Position numbers and translations under genes: made by a program. A stretch of 64,000 nt of DNA. Source: Psychrobacter sp. TAE2020 (lineage in GTDB: Bacteria > Pseudomonadota > Gammaproteobacteria > Pseudomonadales > Moraxellaceae). Positions 1 to 9,608 of the stretch are shown here, piece by piece. Under the pieces are notes generated by a model. The model did no database searches. It worked only from the letters and a program-made list of their open reading frames with translations, and was not told the origin of the DNA. The stretch lies in contig NZ_JAHLMU010000001.1 of NCBI RefSeq assembly GCF_018919485.1, positions 534,655 through 598,654 on the forward strand. Direction: 5' to 3'. Position 1 is the first letter of the stretch. Each line of letters starts with the position of its first letter.

Positions 1-236
1 GTAAGGTTGAAAACTCGCCAATGGTCGGTGTGTTTTATTCAGCTCCTACTCCTAATGATCCACCGTTTGTAAAGGTTGGTCAGCAGGTTAAAGCTGGTGA
101 CACTATTGGTATCATCGAAGCTATGAAAATCATGAACCCACTTGAAGCTACTCAGAGCGGTATCATCGATGAAATCTTAGTGGATAACTCTGAGGTTGTA
201 CAGTTTGGTCAGCCCGTTGTACGCTATAAAGCTTAA
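1..236 (+). CDS. accB: Biotin carboxyl carrier protein of acetyl-CoA carboxylase (C-terminal part)
   Basis: This is the C-terminal biotinyl domain of the carrier subunit of acetyl-CoA carboxylase, which makes malonyl-CoA for fatty acid synthesis in the cytoplasm. The gene begins before the window; the reading frame is already open at base 3. The biotin-accepting motif EAMKIMN is present, with the biotinylated lysine codon at 126-128. The Pro-rich thumb segment typical of AccB (SAPTPNDPPFV) precedes it. The stop is followed 204 bp later by accC on the same strand, the classic accBC order. Identification is certain; only the start is missing. Confidence 0.96.
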   Translation, partial: KVENSPMVGVFYSAPTPNDPPFVKVGQQVKAGDTIGIIEAMKIMNPLEATQSGIIDEILVDNSEVVQFGQPVVRYKA

Positions 237-246
237 GCTTTAGTGC

Positions 247-276
247 CTTGGGTTAATACTAGTTATTAACCCTAAG
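247..276 (+). other. Inverted repeat between accB and accC
   Basis: A stem of about 9 perfect pairs (GGGTTAATA / TATTAACCC) with a 5-base loop, extendable with a bulge, sits just after the accB stop. It has no downstream T-run, so it does not look like a terminator. It could be an mRNA processing or stabilising hairpin between the two cistrons. Confidence 0.45.
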
Positions 277-440
277 TCTATAGATAAGCCAAATAGTACC
301 TGCCCGACTCTACCTTTATGATTGATAAGGTGTTACCGAGGTTGCTGTGTTAAACGCTAGGGTCTCATGGCCCCTGTACACTGTGACTGGCAACCAGTGA
401 CAACCGTATCAGTCAACTCCGCTTTGACAAGGATGACCCC

Positions 441-1802
441 ATGATAAAAAAACTGCTCATCGCCAACCGAGGTGAGATTGCCCTACGTATCGTTCGCGCT
501 TGTAAAGCGCTTGGTATCGAAACTGTAGGCGTCTACTCTACTGCTGACGAAAATCTAATGCATCTACGTTTCGTTGACGAAGCCATATGTATTGGTAAAC
601 CTAATGCCAATCAGAGCTATCTCGATATCAGTACTATTTTGACTGCTGCTGAAATCTCTGGTGCGGATGCTGTCCATCCCGGCTATGGTTTTTTAGCCGA
701 AAGTGCTGAATTTGCTGAGCGTGTTGAGGAAGCAGGGTTAACCTTTGTCGGTCCTAATGCTGATCATATTCGCCTAATGGGCAATAAGGTCTCAGCTATC
801 AATGCCATGAAAAAAGCTGGCGTGCCTACCGTACCCGGTTCAGTGGGTGCGGTTACTATACATAATGCTGAAGAGCAAGCCCGTAACATCGGTTTTCCAC
901 TATTGATCAAAGCAGCCTCTGGCGGCGGTGGTCGTGGTATGCGTGTTGTTGAACGTTTTGACGAGGTAGTCAGTCAAGTACAAGCCGCCAAGCAAGAAGC
1001 AGAGCTCTGGTTCGGTGACGACACAGTCTATATGGAACGCTATCTACAAAACCCACGTCACGTCGAAATCCAAGTGCTGGGGGATGGTAACGGTAATGCT
1101 ATCCATCTGTATGATCGTGATTGTTCACTACAGCGTCGCCATCAAAAAGTACTAGAAGAAGCCCCTGCTCCTGATATCCCTGATGATGTACGTCAGCCTA
1201 TCTTAGATGCTTGTGTCAAAGCTTGTGAGTTAGTTAAATATCGCGGTGCTGGTACTTTTGAATTCTTATTTGAGAATGATCAATTTTTCTTTATTGAAAT
1301 GAATACTCGGGTTCAGGTCGAGCATCCTATCACTGAGATGATTACAGGTATTGATGTAGTCGTTGAACAGCTGAAAATTGCAGCGGGTTATGGATTATCT
1401 TATCGCCAGAGTGATATTGAGATTCAAGGCCACGCTATTGAATGTCGTATCAATGCTGAAGATGCTACTACTTTTGCTCCTTCACCAGGTACAGTTACTC
1501 AGTTGTTTGCCCCTAGCGGAGCCGGCGTGCGTTTTGACTCTCATCTATACCCAGGCTATGAGATTCCTAGCTATTATGACTCGTTGATTGGCAAGCTTAT
1601 TTGCCATGGTCAGACTCGTCAACAAGCTATAGCCAAGACCTTACATGCTCTAGATGAGTTAATCATCGAAGGGATCAAAACCAACGTTCCTCTGCATCGT
1701 GATGTTATTTTATCTGACGAAAATTTTGTTGAAAGAGCGCAGAATATTCATTATTTAGAAAAAGAACTATTGAAGCCAAAAGAACCTAAAAAAACGGCTT
1801 AA
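441..1802 (+). CDS. accC: Biotin carboxylase subunit of acetyl-CoA carboxylase
   Basis: Carboxylates the biotin carried by AccB, using ATP and bicarbonate; first half-reaction of acetyl-CoA carboxylase. The 453-aa length is normal (about 449 in E. coli). The N-terminal biotin carboxylase domain starts [15 protein letters not shown]. The ATP-grasp glycine loop GGGGRGM is near residues 161-167, and the catalytic stretch [14 protein letters not shown] is near 286-299. The C-terminal biotin carboxylase domain follows. The ATG is preceded by AAGGA at 429-433 with 7-base spacing. It is probably co-transcribed with accB and ends at the strong terminator at 1868-1905. Confidence 0.97.
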   Translation: MIKKLLIANRGEIALRIVRACKALGIETVGVYSTADENLMHLRFVDEAICIGKPNANQSYLDISTILTAAEISGADAVHPGYGFLAESAEFAERVEEAGLTFVGPNADHIRLMGNKVSAINAMKKAGVPTVPGSVGAVTIHNAEEQARNIGFPLLIKAASGGGGRGMRVVERFDEVVSQVQAAKQEAELWFGDDTVYMERYLQNPRHVEIQVLGDGNGNAIHLYDRDCSLQRRHQKVLEEAPAPDIPDDVRQPILDACVKACELVKYRGAGTFEFLFENDQFFFIEMNTRVQVEHPITEMITGIDVVVEQLKIAAGYGLSYRQSDIEIQGHAIECRINAEDATTFAPSPGTVTQLFAPSGAGVRFDSHLYPGYEIPSYYDSLIGKLICHGQTRQQAIAKTLHALDELIIEGIKTNVPLHRDVILSDENFVERAQNIHYLEKELLKPKEPKKTA

Positions 1803-1867
1803 TTACCTGTTGATTAGGTAGTGTCGAAAATTCATAAGTAGATACTGTTGATTAATAGGCTTTAAAT

Positions 1868-1905
1868 AAAAAAACCACTATCTCTAGTAGATAGCGGTTT
1901 TTTAT
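1868..1905. terminator. Bidirectional rho-independent terminator after accC
   Basis: The stem AAAACC(A)CTATCT / AGATAG(C)GGTTTT has a CTAGT loop, with A-rich DNA on the left and a T-run on the right. It can terminate accBC on the plus strand and the converging gene that ends at 2077 on the minus strand. Confidence 0.85.
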
Positions 1906-2076
1906 TGTCTGGCATATTGTTTGAACTACTAAATTTTAACTTTACTATTGTAAGGAATCATAGCCTTATTATGGCCATTAATATTAACTTACTTATAGAA
2001 AATGCTTTGCTTTTAAAAATTACTTTGCTATGAAAAATTACTCTGGTTATACAAGTTAAGCTGTTTATTAGAACAC

Positions 2077-2736
2077 TTAAGGCAGTACTCTATAAAAGTC
2101 CATAAAACATTCCTCACCTTCAGAATCTGCACACCACTGCATATTATTACCATCATGCTTTAAAAAAGCTATCAAAGCATCGTTAGTTTGATCCACTTGA
2201 TTGCCCGAACAGTCGGGCTGATTATTATCATAGGTAGTTTTCATAGCGATAATAGGCAAGCCCTCTTCGCGATGGGTAATTAGATAGCGGCCATAAGTAA
2301 GCTCTTTACCGCTAACGGCTAACATCTCATTGTCTGCACCGAAATTATATAACTCGCGGCATTGATTATTGCGTACTGAAGCCGCTTTGATGTTTTGGCT
2401 AGCTATGATCTTAGCGTTATCACTTATGAGCATGCCATCAGGCGTAGGTTTGACGATACGACGCTCACTGCGGTCAAATACCCCCTCGGCTACCTCGTTG
2501 GTTGATTCGCTACCAAGCGCTTTGCCAGCGCTCAGCTCTGGCTTCTCAGCAGCTTTTGCTATATTTGCTACTCGCTCGCTCATCGCCTGCGTCCTCTCTA
2601 GATCAATCTCCCACTGCCCAGCAATTGCGGGACTAATATGAGTAGTAATCACTGCTTGGCTGACTTGCTCACCGGCAGTTGGAAAAGTTGACAAGATACC
2701 AGCTAAGGTAAAAGAAGCAAAAGAGAGCGGTTCCAT
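2077..2736 (-). CDS. Uncharacterised protein, probably exported
   Basis: A 219-aa protein that I do not recognise. The N-terminus (residues 1-40) is weakly hydrophobic with small residues and could be a poor signal peptide, but it has no positive n-region, so export is uncertain. The segment around 40-75 has coiled-coil character (Glu/Lys/Ala rich). The C-terminal half has five cysteines, three of them near the end (NMQWCADSEGEECFMDF), suggesting disulfides in the periplasm. The ATG at 2736 has an AAGG ribosome site. It converges with accC and lies 348 bp downstream of leuA, beyond the leuA terminator, so it is probably a single-gene unit. Confidence 0.6.
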   Translation of the reverse strand: MEPLSFASFTLAGILSTFPTAGEQVSQAVITTHISPAIAGQWEIDLERTQAMSERVANIAKAAEKPELSAGKALGSESTNEVAEGVFDRSERRIVKPTPDGMLISDNAKIIASQNIKAASVRNNQCRELYNFGADNEMLAVSGKELTYGRYLITHREEGLPIIAMKTTYDNNQPDCSGNQVDQTNDALIAFLKHDGNNMQWCADSEGEECFMDFYRVLP

Positions 2737-3084
2737 AATTAACCTTTTTATTTATACTAAGAGATCATCCGCTTAATAGCGTAAGTCCTACACCACAAAA
2801 ACACAAGTAACATTATGCTATTAGCCACTAGCGGTAAACTACAGCTTTAAGCTTGCCTTTACTAGGTATAGCAACCTTAGCCAAAATCAGTCTACAGACA
2901 TAAACTTGGCTGGCTTAAGACAAAAAAATAACGCCCCATCTTAAGCGGGTTTAAGGCTTGCGATAGAGCGTTATATTTATAGCTATTACCGTAACTACAG
3001 TAATGGCTATACTTTTAACGACGCTTTTAACTGTATTGCTAGTTGAAAGCAACTAGAACACTAGCTAAAAGTTAATATTTTACT
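2737..3084. other. Intergenic region between leuA and an unknown gene
   Basis: 348 bases holding the leuA terminator (2922-2974) and, left of it, presumably the promoter of the minus-strand gene that starts at 2736. No open frame with a ribosome site was seen. Confidence 0.6.
2922..2974 (-). terminator. Terminator of leuA
   Basis: Read on the minus strand, ATAACGCTCTATC pairs with GATGGGGCGTTAT (two G-U type pairs), and a run of seven Ts follows (complement of 2922-2928). It lies downstream of the leuA stop. Confidence 0.75.
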
Positions 3085-4875
3085 TTAAGCGGCCGCTTTG
3101 CTAGTTGCTTGTGCAAAGGCTGATAAGGCGCCTTTTAGCATAGCGGATACTGTGCTGCTACAAGTGCCGATACCTGAGTAGACGTCGCCATCTACATTAA
3201 GCTGGATATAAGCTGCGGCATTAGCATTGGTTTTGTTATCGCTATTGTTGTCATCATCAATGCTATTACCATTGCTGGCACTATGCTGCGGATTAATCGC
3301 ATGCTCTGCATAGTTGATGATGTGTAACGACTTACCAGTGTGCTGGGCTAAGCCATTAATAAATGAGGATAGAGGCCCATTACCAGTGCCTTCAATAGTG
3401 ATGGTCTCACTGTTCATCTGTACTTGACCGTTAAAGAACACTTCACCGGCTTTATTATTAACGCTGTAATCCAGTAAATCAAAATCACCTTGCTGCAAAT
3501 AAGTGTTTTCGAAAGTCTGCAAGATCTCATCATTTTGCAACTCGCGCGCGGTGCTTTCTGCTTGCTTTTGCACGACACCACTAAAGTCGATTTGCATCCA
3601 GCGTGGCAAGTTAAAGCCGTAATTGCGCTGTAAAATATAAGCCACGCCGCCTTTACCTGATTGGCTGTTAATACGCACTACATCTTGATAGCTGCGACCT
3701 ATGTGTGCAGGATCTATTGGTAGATAAGCGACGTCCCAAACGTTATCCGTTTGCTCTTTATGCTGCTCATTATAATCAAGAGATTTCTTGATAGCGTCCT
3801 GATGCGAGCCGCTAAAGGCGGTAAATACTAGCTCACCAACATACGGATGGCGTGGGTGCACTGGCAAGTTATTACACTCGCTCACCACTTGCACGATCTC
3901 ACTCATGTCACTGAAATCCAGCTCTGGATCTATGCCTTGGCTAAATAAGTTCATAGCCATGACCATGATATCCATATTACCAGTACGCTCACCATTACCT
4001 AATAGTGTGCCCTCGATACGATCAGCACCAGCAAGTACACCAAGCTCAGCGGCAGCTACTGCACAGCCACGGTCATTATGAGTATGGAGACTGATAGTCA
4101 CGTGCTCGCGTTTGGCAAGGTGGCGACAGAAGTATTCAACTTGATCGGCGAAGACGTTAGGCATAGAAGCCTCAACCGTCGCTGGCAAGTTCAAAATCAC
4201 CTCTTGACCAGTTTCAGGTTTCCAAACTTCACAAACCGCATCACAAACTTCTACTGCATACTCAGTTTCGGTTTGGCTAAAGCTCTCAGGCGAATACTGA
4301 AATACCCACTCAGTTTCAGGATATTTGGCCGCATATTGTACTAATAGATTAGCACCTGCTATAGCAATTTCTTTAATCTCAGCCTTATCTTTGCCGTAGA
4401 CTTTTTCACGCTGGATACGACAAGTGGAATTATAAACATGGACGATAGCACGCTTAGCACCAGCTAAGGATTCAAAAGTGCGAGCGATCAAATGCTCACG
4501 GGCTTGCACTAATACTTGCAAAGTTACATCTTCAGGAACATGGTTCTCTTCGATCAACTTTCGAGCAAAATCAAACTCCACTTGCGCCGCCGACGGAAAA
4601 CCAATTTCAATCTCTTTAAAACCAACACCAACTAATGTCTTAAAGAAACGCATTTTTTGTTCGATAGTCATCGGATCAATCAAAGCTTGGTTACCGTCAC
4701 GCAGATCTACGCTTGCCCAGATTGGCGACTTTTCAAGGGTTTTACTCGGCCAAGTGCGATCTGGTAATGAAGGCGTAAAAGCGAATGGACGATATTTTTG
4801 AAAATCAAAAGCCGCATGTTTTGGGCTGATCTTTGCAGAAGTAGATTTAGCATGATGTGGGGCTTGTTGAGACAT
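3085..4875 (-). CDS. leuA: 2-isopropylmalate synthase, long (type 2) form
   Basis: Condenses acetyl-CoA with 2-oxoisovalerate, the committed step of leucine synthesis. About 596 aa, the long LeuA class also seen in actinobacteria. The N-terminal TIM-barrel has the metal-binding SVDLRDGNQAL near residue 57 and the HTH motif (ISLHTHNDRG) near 265. A C-terminal LeuA dimer/regulatory domain (about 440-596) mediates leucine feedback in the family. An Asn/Asp-rich low-complexity stretch lies at about 530-553 inside that regulatory part. The start is set at ATG 4875, which has AAGGA 7 bases upstream; an in-frame TTG at 4881 overlaps that site and is less likely. Divergent from an Lrp/AsnC-type regulator, a plausible leucine sensor for it. 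Confidence 0.93.
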   Translation of the reverse strand: MSQQAPHHAKSTSAKISPKHAAFDFQKYRPFAFTPSLPDRTWPSKTLEKSPIWASVDLRDGNQALIDPMTIEQKMRFFKTLVGVGFKEIEIGFPSAAQVEFDFARKLIEENHVPEDVTLQVLVQAREHLIARTFESLAGAKRAIVHVYNSTCRIQREKVYGKDKAEIKEIAIAGANLLVQYAAKYPETEWVFQYSPESFSQTETEYAVEVCDAVCEVWKPETGQEVILNLPATVEASMPNVFADQVEYFCRHLAKREHVTISLHTHNDRGCAVAAAELGVLAGADRIEGTLLGNGERTGNMDIMVMAMNLFSQGIDPELDFSDMSEIVQVVSECNNLPVHPRHPYVGELVFTAFSGSHQDAIKKSLDYNEQHKEQTDNVWDVAYLPIDPAHIGRSYQDVVRINSQSGKGGVAYILQRNYGFNLPRWMQIDFSGVVQKQAESTARELQNDEILQTFENTYLQQGDFDLLDYSVNNKAGEVFFNGQVQMNSETITIEGTGNGPLSSFINGLAQHTGKSLHIINYAEHAINPQHSASNGNSIDDDNNSDNKTNANAAAYIQLNVDGDVYSGIGTCSSTVSAMLKGALSAFAQATSKAAA

Positions 4876-5094
4876 AATCAATCCTTAGATAAGGTAGCAA
4901 GTTGCGTAGGTTTTACTACCGTTGTAATTTAAATAGTGAGGCTATCATACGAGATAATAAAAGTTTATACGATTATAATAGCAAAGTTTATTAAGTGAAA
5001 AACTGCTTAATTTGACTTAATATAGCACCATATTAGTGATAAACATCGACTTAAGCATTATAATTAGCTAAATCCGCTAAAATTAAGTCTCGTA

Positions 5095-5592
5095 ATGCAA
5101 AGTAATGATAAAAGCAGCCAACTATCTATAATTATTGATGAGACTGATAAGCAGTTATTGCGTTTATTACAGACTGACGCAAGAATGAGTATCACTGAGC
5201 TTGCCGAACAAGTCAACCTGTCCGCTACTCCTTGTGCAAGACGAGTTAAGCGCTTAGAAGACAGCGGTATTATTACCGGCTATCACTTGCAGACTGATGC
5301 GCAAAAGCTCGGTTATCCCCTAGCTATTTTTATCTCTGTTAGTATGGATCGTCATACCGCAGAGCGCTTTGAGCAGTTCGAAAGCAAGGTAAAAAGCTTC
5401 GATGAAGTGATTAGCTGTAGTATCGTTACTGGGCGTAGCGAAGACTATTTGATTAAAGTACGCGTACGCGACATGGCCCATTATGAAGAGTTTTTATTGC
5501 ATAGACTCAATCGCATTGAAGGAGTCGCACAAGTACATACTAGTTTTGAGCTACGTGAGATATTCACTAGAAGTATAGTCAGCGCGAACTAA
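5095..5592 (+). CDS. Lrp/AsnC family transcriptional regulator
   Basis: A 165-aa DNA-binding regulator of the feast/famine family. Residues 15-60 form the winged HTH (DETDKQLLRLLQTDARMSITELAEQ..., recognition helix SATPCARRVKRLE). Residues 75-155 form the RAM/AsnC ligand-binding domain. Such proteins usually sense amino acids and wrap DNA as octamers. It is divergent from leuA with a 219-bp AT-rich gap, so control of leuA and itself is plausible but inferred. The ATG has only a weak ribosome site. A TATAAT at 5059-5064 may be its -10 element. The exact ligand cannot be told from sequence. Confidence 0.9.
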   Translation: MQSNDKSSQLSIIIDETDKQLLRLLQTDARMSITELAEQVNLSATPCARRVKRLEDSGIITGYHLQTDAQKLGYPLAIFISVSMDRHTAERFEQFESKVKSFDEVISCSIVTGRSEDYLIKVRVRDMAHYEEFLLHRLNRIEGVAQVHTSFELREIFTRSIVSAN

Positions 5593-5692
5593 CTTTGCAG
5601 AGTTTACAAAGTAAATTGCAATCCGCTAGATAAACTTATCGATGACAGCGTGGTATTGTCAGCTAGCAACTAGCGGTATAAGGCGTCAGCAA

Positions 5693-6949
5693 TCAGTCTT
5701 GCTCTATACGCTGCGGCTGGCGACGAAATAATAGCAGCAACACTACACCTATCACTAAGCCGACACCAGCAACTAGTAAACCTGCATTAAAGTTATCATC
5801 CTTTCCTGCCAACGCTACAGTCACTAAGGGCCCGACAAACTGACCTGCCGCATAAGCTAAAGTCGCCATTCCCATCAGTAAATTTGAAAAGGCAGGATTG
5901 ATATTCTTAATAATATTAAGGGTCATCGATACCATACCGGCGAAGCTCAAGCCCAAGATAACCGCATTGCTATATAACCCTAGCGCCCCATCGAATAATG
6001 AAGGGATGAACATACCGATAGCTTGCAGTACGGTCAGACCAATCAAGGTGTTAATCTCGCCAATGCGTTTGGCAAGTGCACCCCAAAGTGGATTAGAGAG
6101 CATCGCAAAGATACCTACTATCAGCCAAATGAGTAGCCCAGCGTAAGTTTGATTAGCGAGCTGTTGCGTCGCCATGACTGGCAAAAAGGTCGCTGAAGTA
6201 ATATAACCGAACCCAGCCAGCACATAGCTACCAGCTAATAGAGCAATAGCTTTAGTATGCCCTACTACTGCCTCGTATAATGAGCGCTTAAAATTAAAAT
6301 AGGTTTGTTTTATAGAAGGGTATTTAATATCAGCGGTTAACTTAGTTGCGTCTGTCTTTATAGGGCGTATTGCATATAACAATACTAATAGCGGCAGACT
6401 AGTTATCCCAGCAACTAGCCAGATCACATTGAAATGGTAGCCCAACGTCAATAGCCACCAAGTCAAGATAGCAGAGGCGCTGATTCCTGTACCGATCCCA
6501 GCATAATGCACCGTTGATAGCAAAGAGCGTCGTGCTGGACTGAACTTTTGAATTATAAAAGACGAGCCCAATATCAGACCGATGCCACTAGCAATGCCTG
6601 CTAGCAGACGAATAATATACCATAAGCTCAAGGGCAGATGCGGTGTCACCAGCAGTGTCGTAGAGACTATACTGACAATCATACCCATCATTAACGCTTG
6701 CCAAGTAAGGCGCTGCGGTACAAACATCGCAATCAGCGCCCCGATAAAGTAGCCGATATAATTGATCGATGCTAGCCAGCCTGCAATAGTAGTCGACAGC
6801 GTTAGCTGAGTCATAATATCGGGCAAAGTGGCGGTAAATAAGAAGCGACCATAACCCATCGCCACAGCCAGACAGTATAGTCCTATCCAAGCAATGGCGG
6901 TTTGGTTAGTAATAGTTGGTATGATAGAGCGGCGAGATATAGTCGTCAT
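5693..6949 (-). CDS. YbfB/YjiJ-type MFS transporter
   Basis: A 418-aa inner-membrane major facilitator protein with about 12 hydrophobic segments. The N-terminal WIGLYCLAVAMGYGRFLFTATLPDIM and the following GWLASINYIGYFIGAL match the YbfB/YjiJ family of E. coli, whose substrates are unknown. It stands alone on the minus strand with its stop converging on the Lrp-type gene. The C-terminus ends in Arg/Gln-rich cytoplasmic residues. The substrate cannot be assigned. Confidence 0.85.
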   Translation of the reverse strand: MTTISRRSIIPTITNQTAIAWIGLYCLAVAMGYGRFLFTATLPDIMTQLTLSTTIAGWLASINYIGYFIGALIAMFVPQRLTWQALMMGMIVSIVSTTLLVTPHLPLSLWYIIRLLAGIASGIGLILGSSFIIQKFSPARRSLLSTVHYAGIGTGISASAILTWWLLTLGYHFNVIWLVAGITSLPLLVLLYAIRPIKTDATKLTADIKYPSIKQTYFNFKRSLYEAVVGHTKAIALLAGSYVLAGFGYITSATFLPVMATQQLANQTYAGLLIWLIVGIFAMLSNPLWGALAKRIGEINTLIGLTVLQAIGMFIPSLFDGALGLYSNAVILGLSFAGMVSMTLNIIKNINPAFSNLLMGMATLAYAAGQFVGPLVTVALAGKDDNFNAGLLVAGVGLVIGVVLLLLFRRQPQRIEQD

Positions 6950-7007
6950 GATAGACCCAGTTTATTCCAACTCACAGCAATCAGCGCAGTATCTTGGTTT
7001 TGAATAA

Positions 7008-7076
7008 TTTAGTATCAATATCTTAGTACTGATAACTTGCTATTAGTAGTTTAGTATCAATACCTTAGCATTGATA
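7008..7076. repeat. Imperfect direct repeat upstream of the MFS gene
   Basis: Two 27-bp copies (7008-7034 and 7050-7076) both begin TTTAGTATCAATA and differ at a few positions; the period is 42 bp. They fill the gap between the MFS gene and the ABC1 kinase gene. Confidence 0.7.
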
Positions 7077-7107
7077 TTGCCAACACTTCGATAGGACCAC
7101 CCTTTGA

Positions 7108-8457
7108 CTAAGAAGCAATAAATTTCGACGCAGTCATTACTGAGTCATTTTGTCCTAACATCGCTACCCGATTATCGCTAAACATATCCATATCTGGAGC
7201 TAAAGTACGCATAAAACGGTCAAAATATAACAGCTGCTTAGTCAATAGCGCAAAGTCACGTGGGAAATGGATACCATGACGTTTACCGACATCGACGATC
7301 TCAAGCATCATTTTATTGAGCTCATCCGCTTGCTCTTTTACATTAATAGGCACACCATTAGTGAAGCTAATATCTTCCGCCATAATAGTCTTCATCATTC
7401 GCTGCAAGTCTTCCGCTAAAGCAGACACATCTACTTGTTTATGTTTATGAGTCATCTCCATATCGATCATGTGCTGAGCCATAGCCTGATAATCGTTAGT
7501 TTGTAAAGCTTGCATCATGCCCATACAAGCACGCCAGCTCTCAGCCTTTAATTTACCAACAATACCGAAATCCAAAAAGCCAATACGGCCATCAGTTAAC
7601 AGCATTAGATTACCAGCATGTAAATCGGCGTGGAAACTATTGCATAGCATCAAACTGGCAAACCAAGTATTGAGAGTATCGGCCATCACTTGCGCAGGAT
7701 CACTGCAATACTGACGCATGGCTGTTTCATCGACCATAGAGATGCCACGCAAGCGGCTCATAGTTAATACGCGCTTAGTAGTGAATTCATCATAGACTTT
7801 TGGCGCAATAACTCGTGTATTACCTGACACCGCCAAAAACTGCTGAAAGTCGCGAATGTTTTGCGCTTCGGCAATAAAGTCGGTTTCCGCCAACATGCGC
7901 AAACGAATCTCATCAATAATCGGCGCAATACTAGCGAACTTCATCGAAGGCATCATAAGCTCAAGCATTTTAGTCACTGCATGCAGCACCCCTAAGTCAG
8001 TCTGCATAATAGTTTCGACATCAGGCTTTTGCACCTTTAATACTACTTCATCACCGTTATGCAGCCGTGCCGCATGAACTTGGGCAATAGAAGCCGATGC
8101 AAGGGGTTCTTTATCGATATACGCGAACTGATCGGCTAGCGTTTGACCATAGACGGCTAGCTCTGCGGTTAATACTTGCTCGATATAAGCATAAGACAGT
8201 GGCGTAGTCTGATCTAAACAGCTTTGAAAAGCTTCGACATATTCACGCGGAAATAACGAGGGCGTACTGGCAATAAACTGACCTATTTTGATATAAGTGG
8301 TGCCTAACTGTTCAAAAGTTTCTTTTAATAATTGCGCATCAGGTTTTTCACCAGTAGCGACTCGGAACGCAGATAGTCCTGCTACGCTGGCGGTCTGACG
8401 AATACGATTCATCACATTAAAGGTGTGTTTTAATAAGTGGGGGCGATGAATTTTCAT
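7108..8457 (-). CDS. ABC1/AarF/UbiB-like atypical kinase
   Basis: A 449-aa protein of the ABC1 (UbiB/ADCK) atypical kinase family, which supports ubiquinone biosynthesis or lipid handling. The family KxGQ motif (YIKIGQFIAS) lies near residues 55-62. An Ala-rich loop (ASASIAQVHAA), the nucleotide-binding lysine (VVLKVQKP), the catalytic loop HADLHAGN near 275 and DFG near 295 follow. No C-terminal membrane pair typical of UbiB is obvious, and there are no ubi neighbours, so I call it UbiB-like rather than UbiB. An in-frame TTG nine bases upstream of the chosen ATG is possible; neither start has a strong ribosome site. Confidence 0.85.
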   Translation of the reverse strand: MKIHRPHLLKHTFNVMNRIRQTASVAGLSAFRVATGEKPDAQLLKETFEQLGTTYIKIGQFIASTPSLFPREYVEAFQSCLDQTTPLSYAYIEQVLTAELAVYGQTLADQFAYIDKEPLASASIAQVHAARLHNGDEVVLKVQKPDVETIMQTDLGVLHAVTKMLELMMPSMKFASIAPIIDEIRLRMLAETDFIAEAQNIRDFQQFLAVSGNTRVIAPKVYDEFTTKRVLTMSRLRGISMVDETAMRQYCSDPAQVMADTLNTWFASLMLCNSFHADLHAGNLMLLTDGRIGFLDFGIVGKLKAESWRACMGMMQALQTNDYQAMAQHMIDMEMTHKHKQVDVSALAEDLQRMMKTIMAEDISFTNGVPINVKEQADELNKMMLEIVDVGKRHGIHFPRDFALLTKQLLYFDRFMRTLAPDMDMFSDNRVAMLGQNDSVMTASKFIAS

Positions 8458-8670
8458 AAAGGACAACTTTATTAATAAGAGAGATAATAGAATGACTGCT
8501 CAATGAGTTAGGCGGTCATAATCGCTATTGATAAAACTATGATAATAATCGATAAAAAAGGCTAGTAGCAAACATAGCTTAAAGAACTTAGTTTAAAACA
8601 TAGTTCAAAAATATAAGCTTAAAAACATATCTTAAAAATCCGAGCTTAAGCTTAGTAGACGTAGCTAACA

Positions 8671-9495
8671 CTAAGTTAACTCACGGCACACCGCACAGTG
8701 CTCATCGAGTCGATAACCCATCAGCCGTTGCTGCATGCGGCTACCATCCCATAATAACAGCTTGCCTGCTAGCGGGTTTTTACTCAAGCCTAAATATTGT
8801 AAGGCAGCATTAGCCTGTAGGCTACCCATAATTACAGTAGTACTAGCTAACACCCCTGAATTGGCACAAGTTCGCTCATCTGCTGTCTGTTCATCTTGAT
8901 TACTAGCGGCTGCATTAGCAACCGTAGCATCACCAAATACACAATGGTAACAGCCGGTATTTAATTGCGGCTCGAACAGTGCCAACTGTCCCTCCATCGC
9001 TATGGCTGAGGCAGATAATAACGGAATTTTATAGCGCACACTAATGCGATTAATGATATCACGAGTAGCGAAATTATCAGTGCAGTCTAATAACAGATCA
9101 GGTAAGCCTGAAGCCATATCAAGTAGCTCATAAGCATTGTCTATGCTGAGACGCGCAACGGTTCCACAAGCCTTTATCAACGGGTTAATAGTGTTTAACA
9201 TCTTCGCTGCAGTCAACGCTTTGGCTTGACCAATATCTTCTGGCAAAAACAAAGTCTGACGTTGTAAGTTGCTGGCCTCAATCACATCGTCATCTATTAG
9301 ATGCAGTTGCCCAAGACCTGCCCGTACTAAAGTTTCTGAAGCTGGGCAGCCAAGGCCACCAGCGCCAATCATCACGATACGTGCAGACTTTAGACGCAGC
9401 TGAGCGTCAATATCCCAACCATCGAGCAATATTTGCCGAGTATAGCGAAGTAGCTCATCATCGGTTAGCGACTGATTATCTGTTGACTGCATCAT
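8671..9495 (-). CDS. moeB: MoeB/ThiF/HesA-family adenylyltransferase
   Basis: Activates the C-terminal glycine of a ubiquitin-like sulfur carrier (MoaD or ThiS) by adenylation, for molybdopterin or thiamine synthesis. The 274-aa product carries the nucleotide-binding loop VMIGAGGLGCPASE. The R..LF motif is NLQRQTLF, and the catalytic-cysteine region is ERTCANSGVLA. Two CxxC zinc pairs are visible (CYHCVFG and CAVC at the C-terminus). The frame runs open to a TTG at 9561, but that adds a Leu-rich tail absent from the family, so the ATG at 9495 is chosen (ATG 9492 is also possible). Whether the partner is MoaD or ThiS is undecided. It follows prmC on the same strand. Confidence 0.85.
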   Translation of the reverse strand: MMQSTDNQSLTDDELLRYTRQILLDGWDIDAQLRLKSARIVMIGAGGLGCPASETLVRAGLGQLHLIDDDVIEASNLQRQTLFLPEDIGQAKALTAAKMLNTINPLIKACGTVARLSIDNAYELLDMASGLPDLLLDCTDNFATRDIINRISVRYKIPLLSASAIAMEGQLALFEPQLNTGCYHCVFGDATVANAAASNQDEQTADERTCANSGVLASTTVIMGSLQANAALQYLGLSKNPLAGKLLLWDGSRMQQRLMGYRLDEHCAVCRELT

Positions 9496-9608
9496 ATTGA
9501 GTACCAAAGCTAATAATAGAAGAACTAAGCTTAGAAGCTTGACTAAAAAACTGTGCTGCAAAAATAAGCTTAAAGCTTGTCGTTAAAAGGGATTTTTCAA
9601 AAAAGCAG

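Noticed and set aside
4882-5094. Leader peptide or T-box type attenuator for leuA
   Set aside because: No Leu-rich short frame and no terminator/antiterminator pair was seen; regulation by the adjacent Lrp-type protein is a simpler reading.
6588-6890. Second minus-strand frame inside the MFS transporter gene
   Set aside because: It is the shifted-frame shadow of a membrane protein gene with no ribosome site.
9496-9561. Leu-rich N-terminal extension of the MoeB-like protein
   Set aside because: It starts at TTG and adds a hydrophobic tail not found in this soluble family; the ATG at 9495 gives the normal start.
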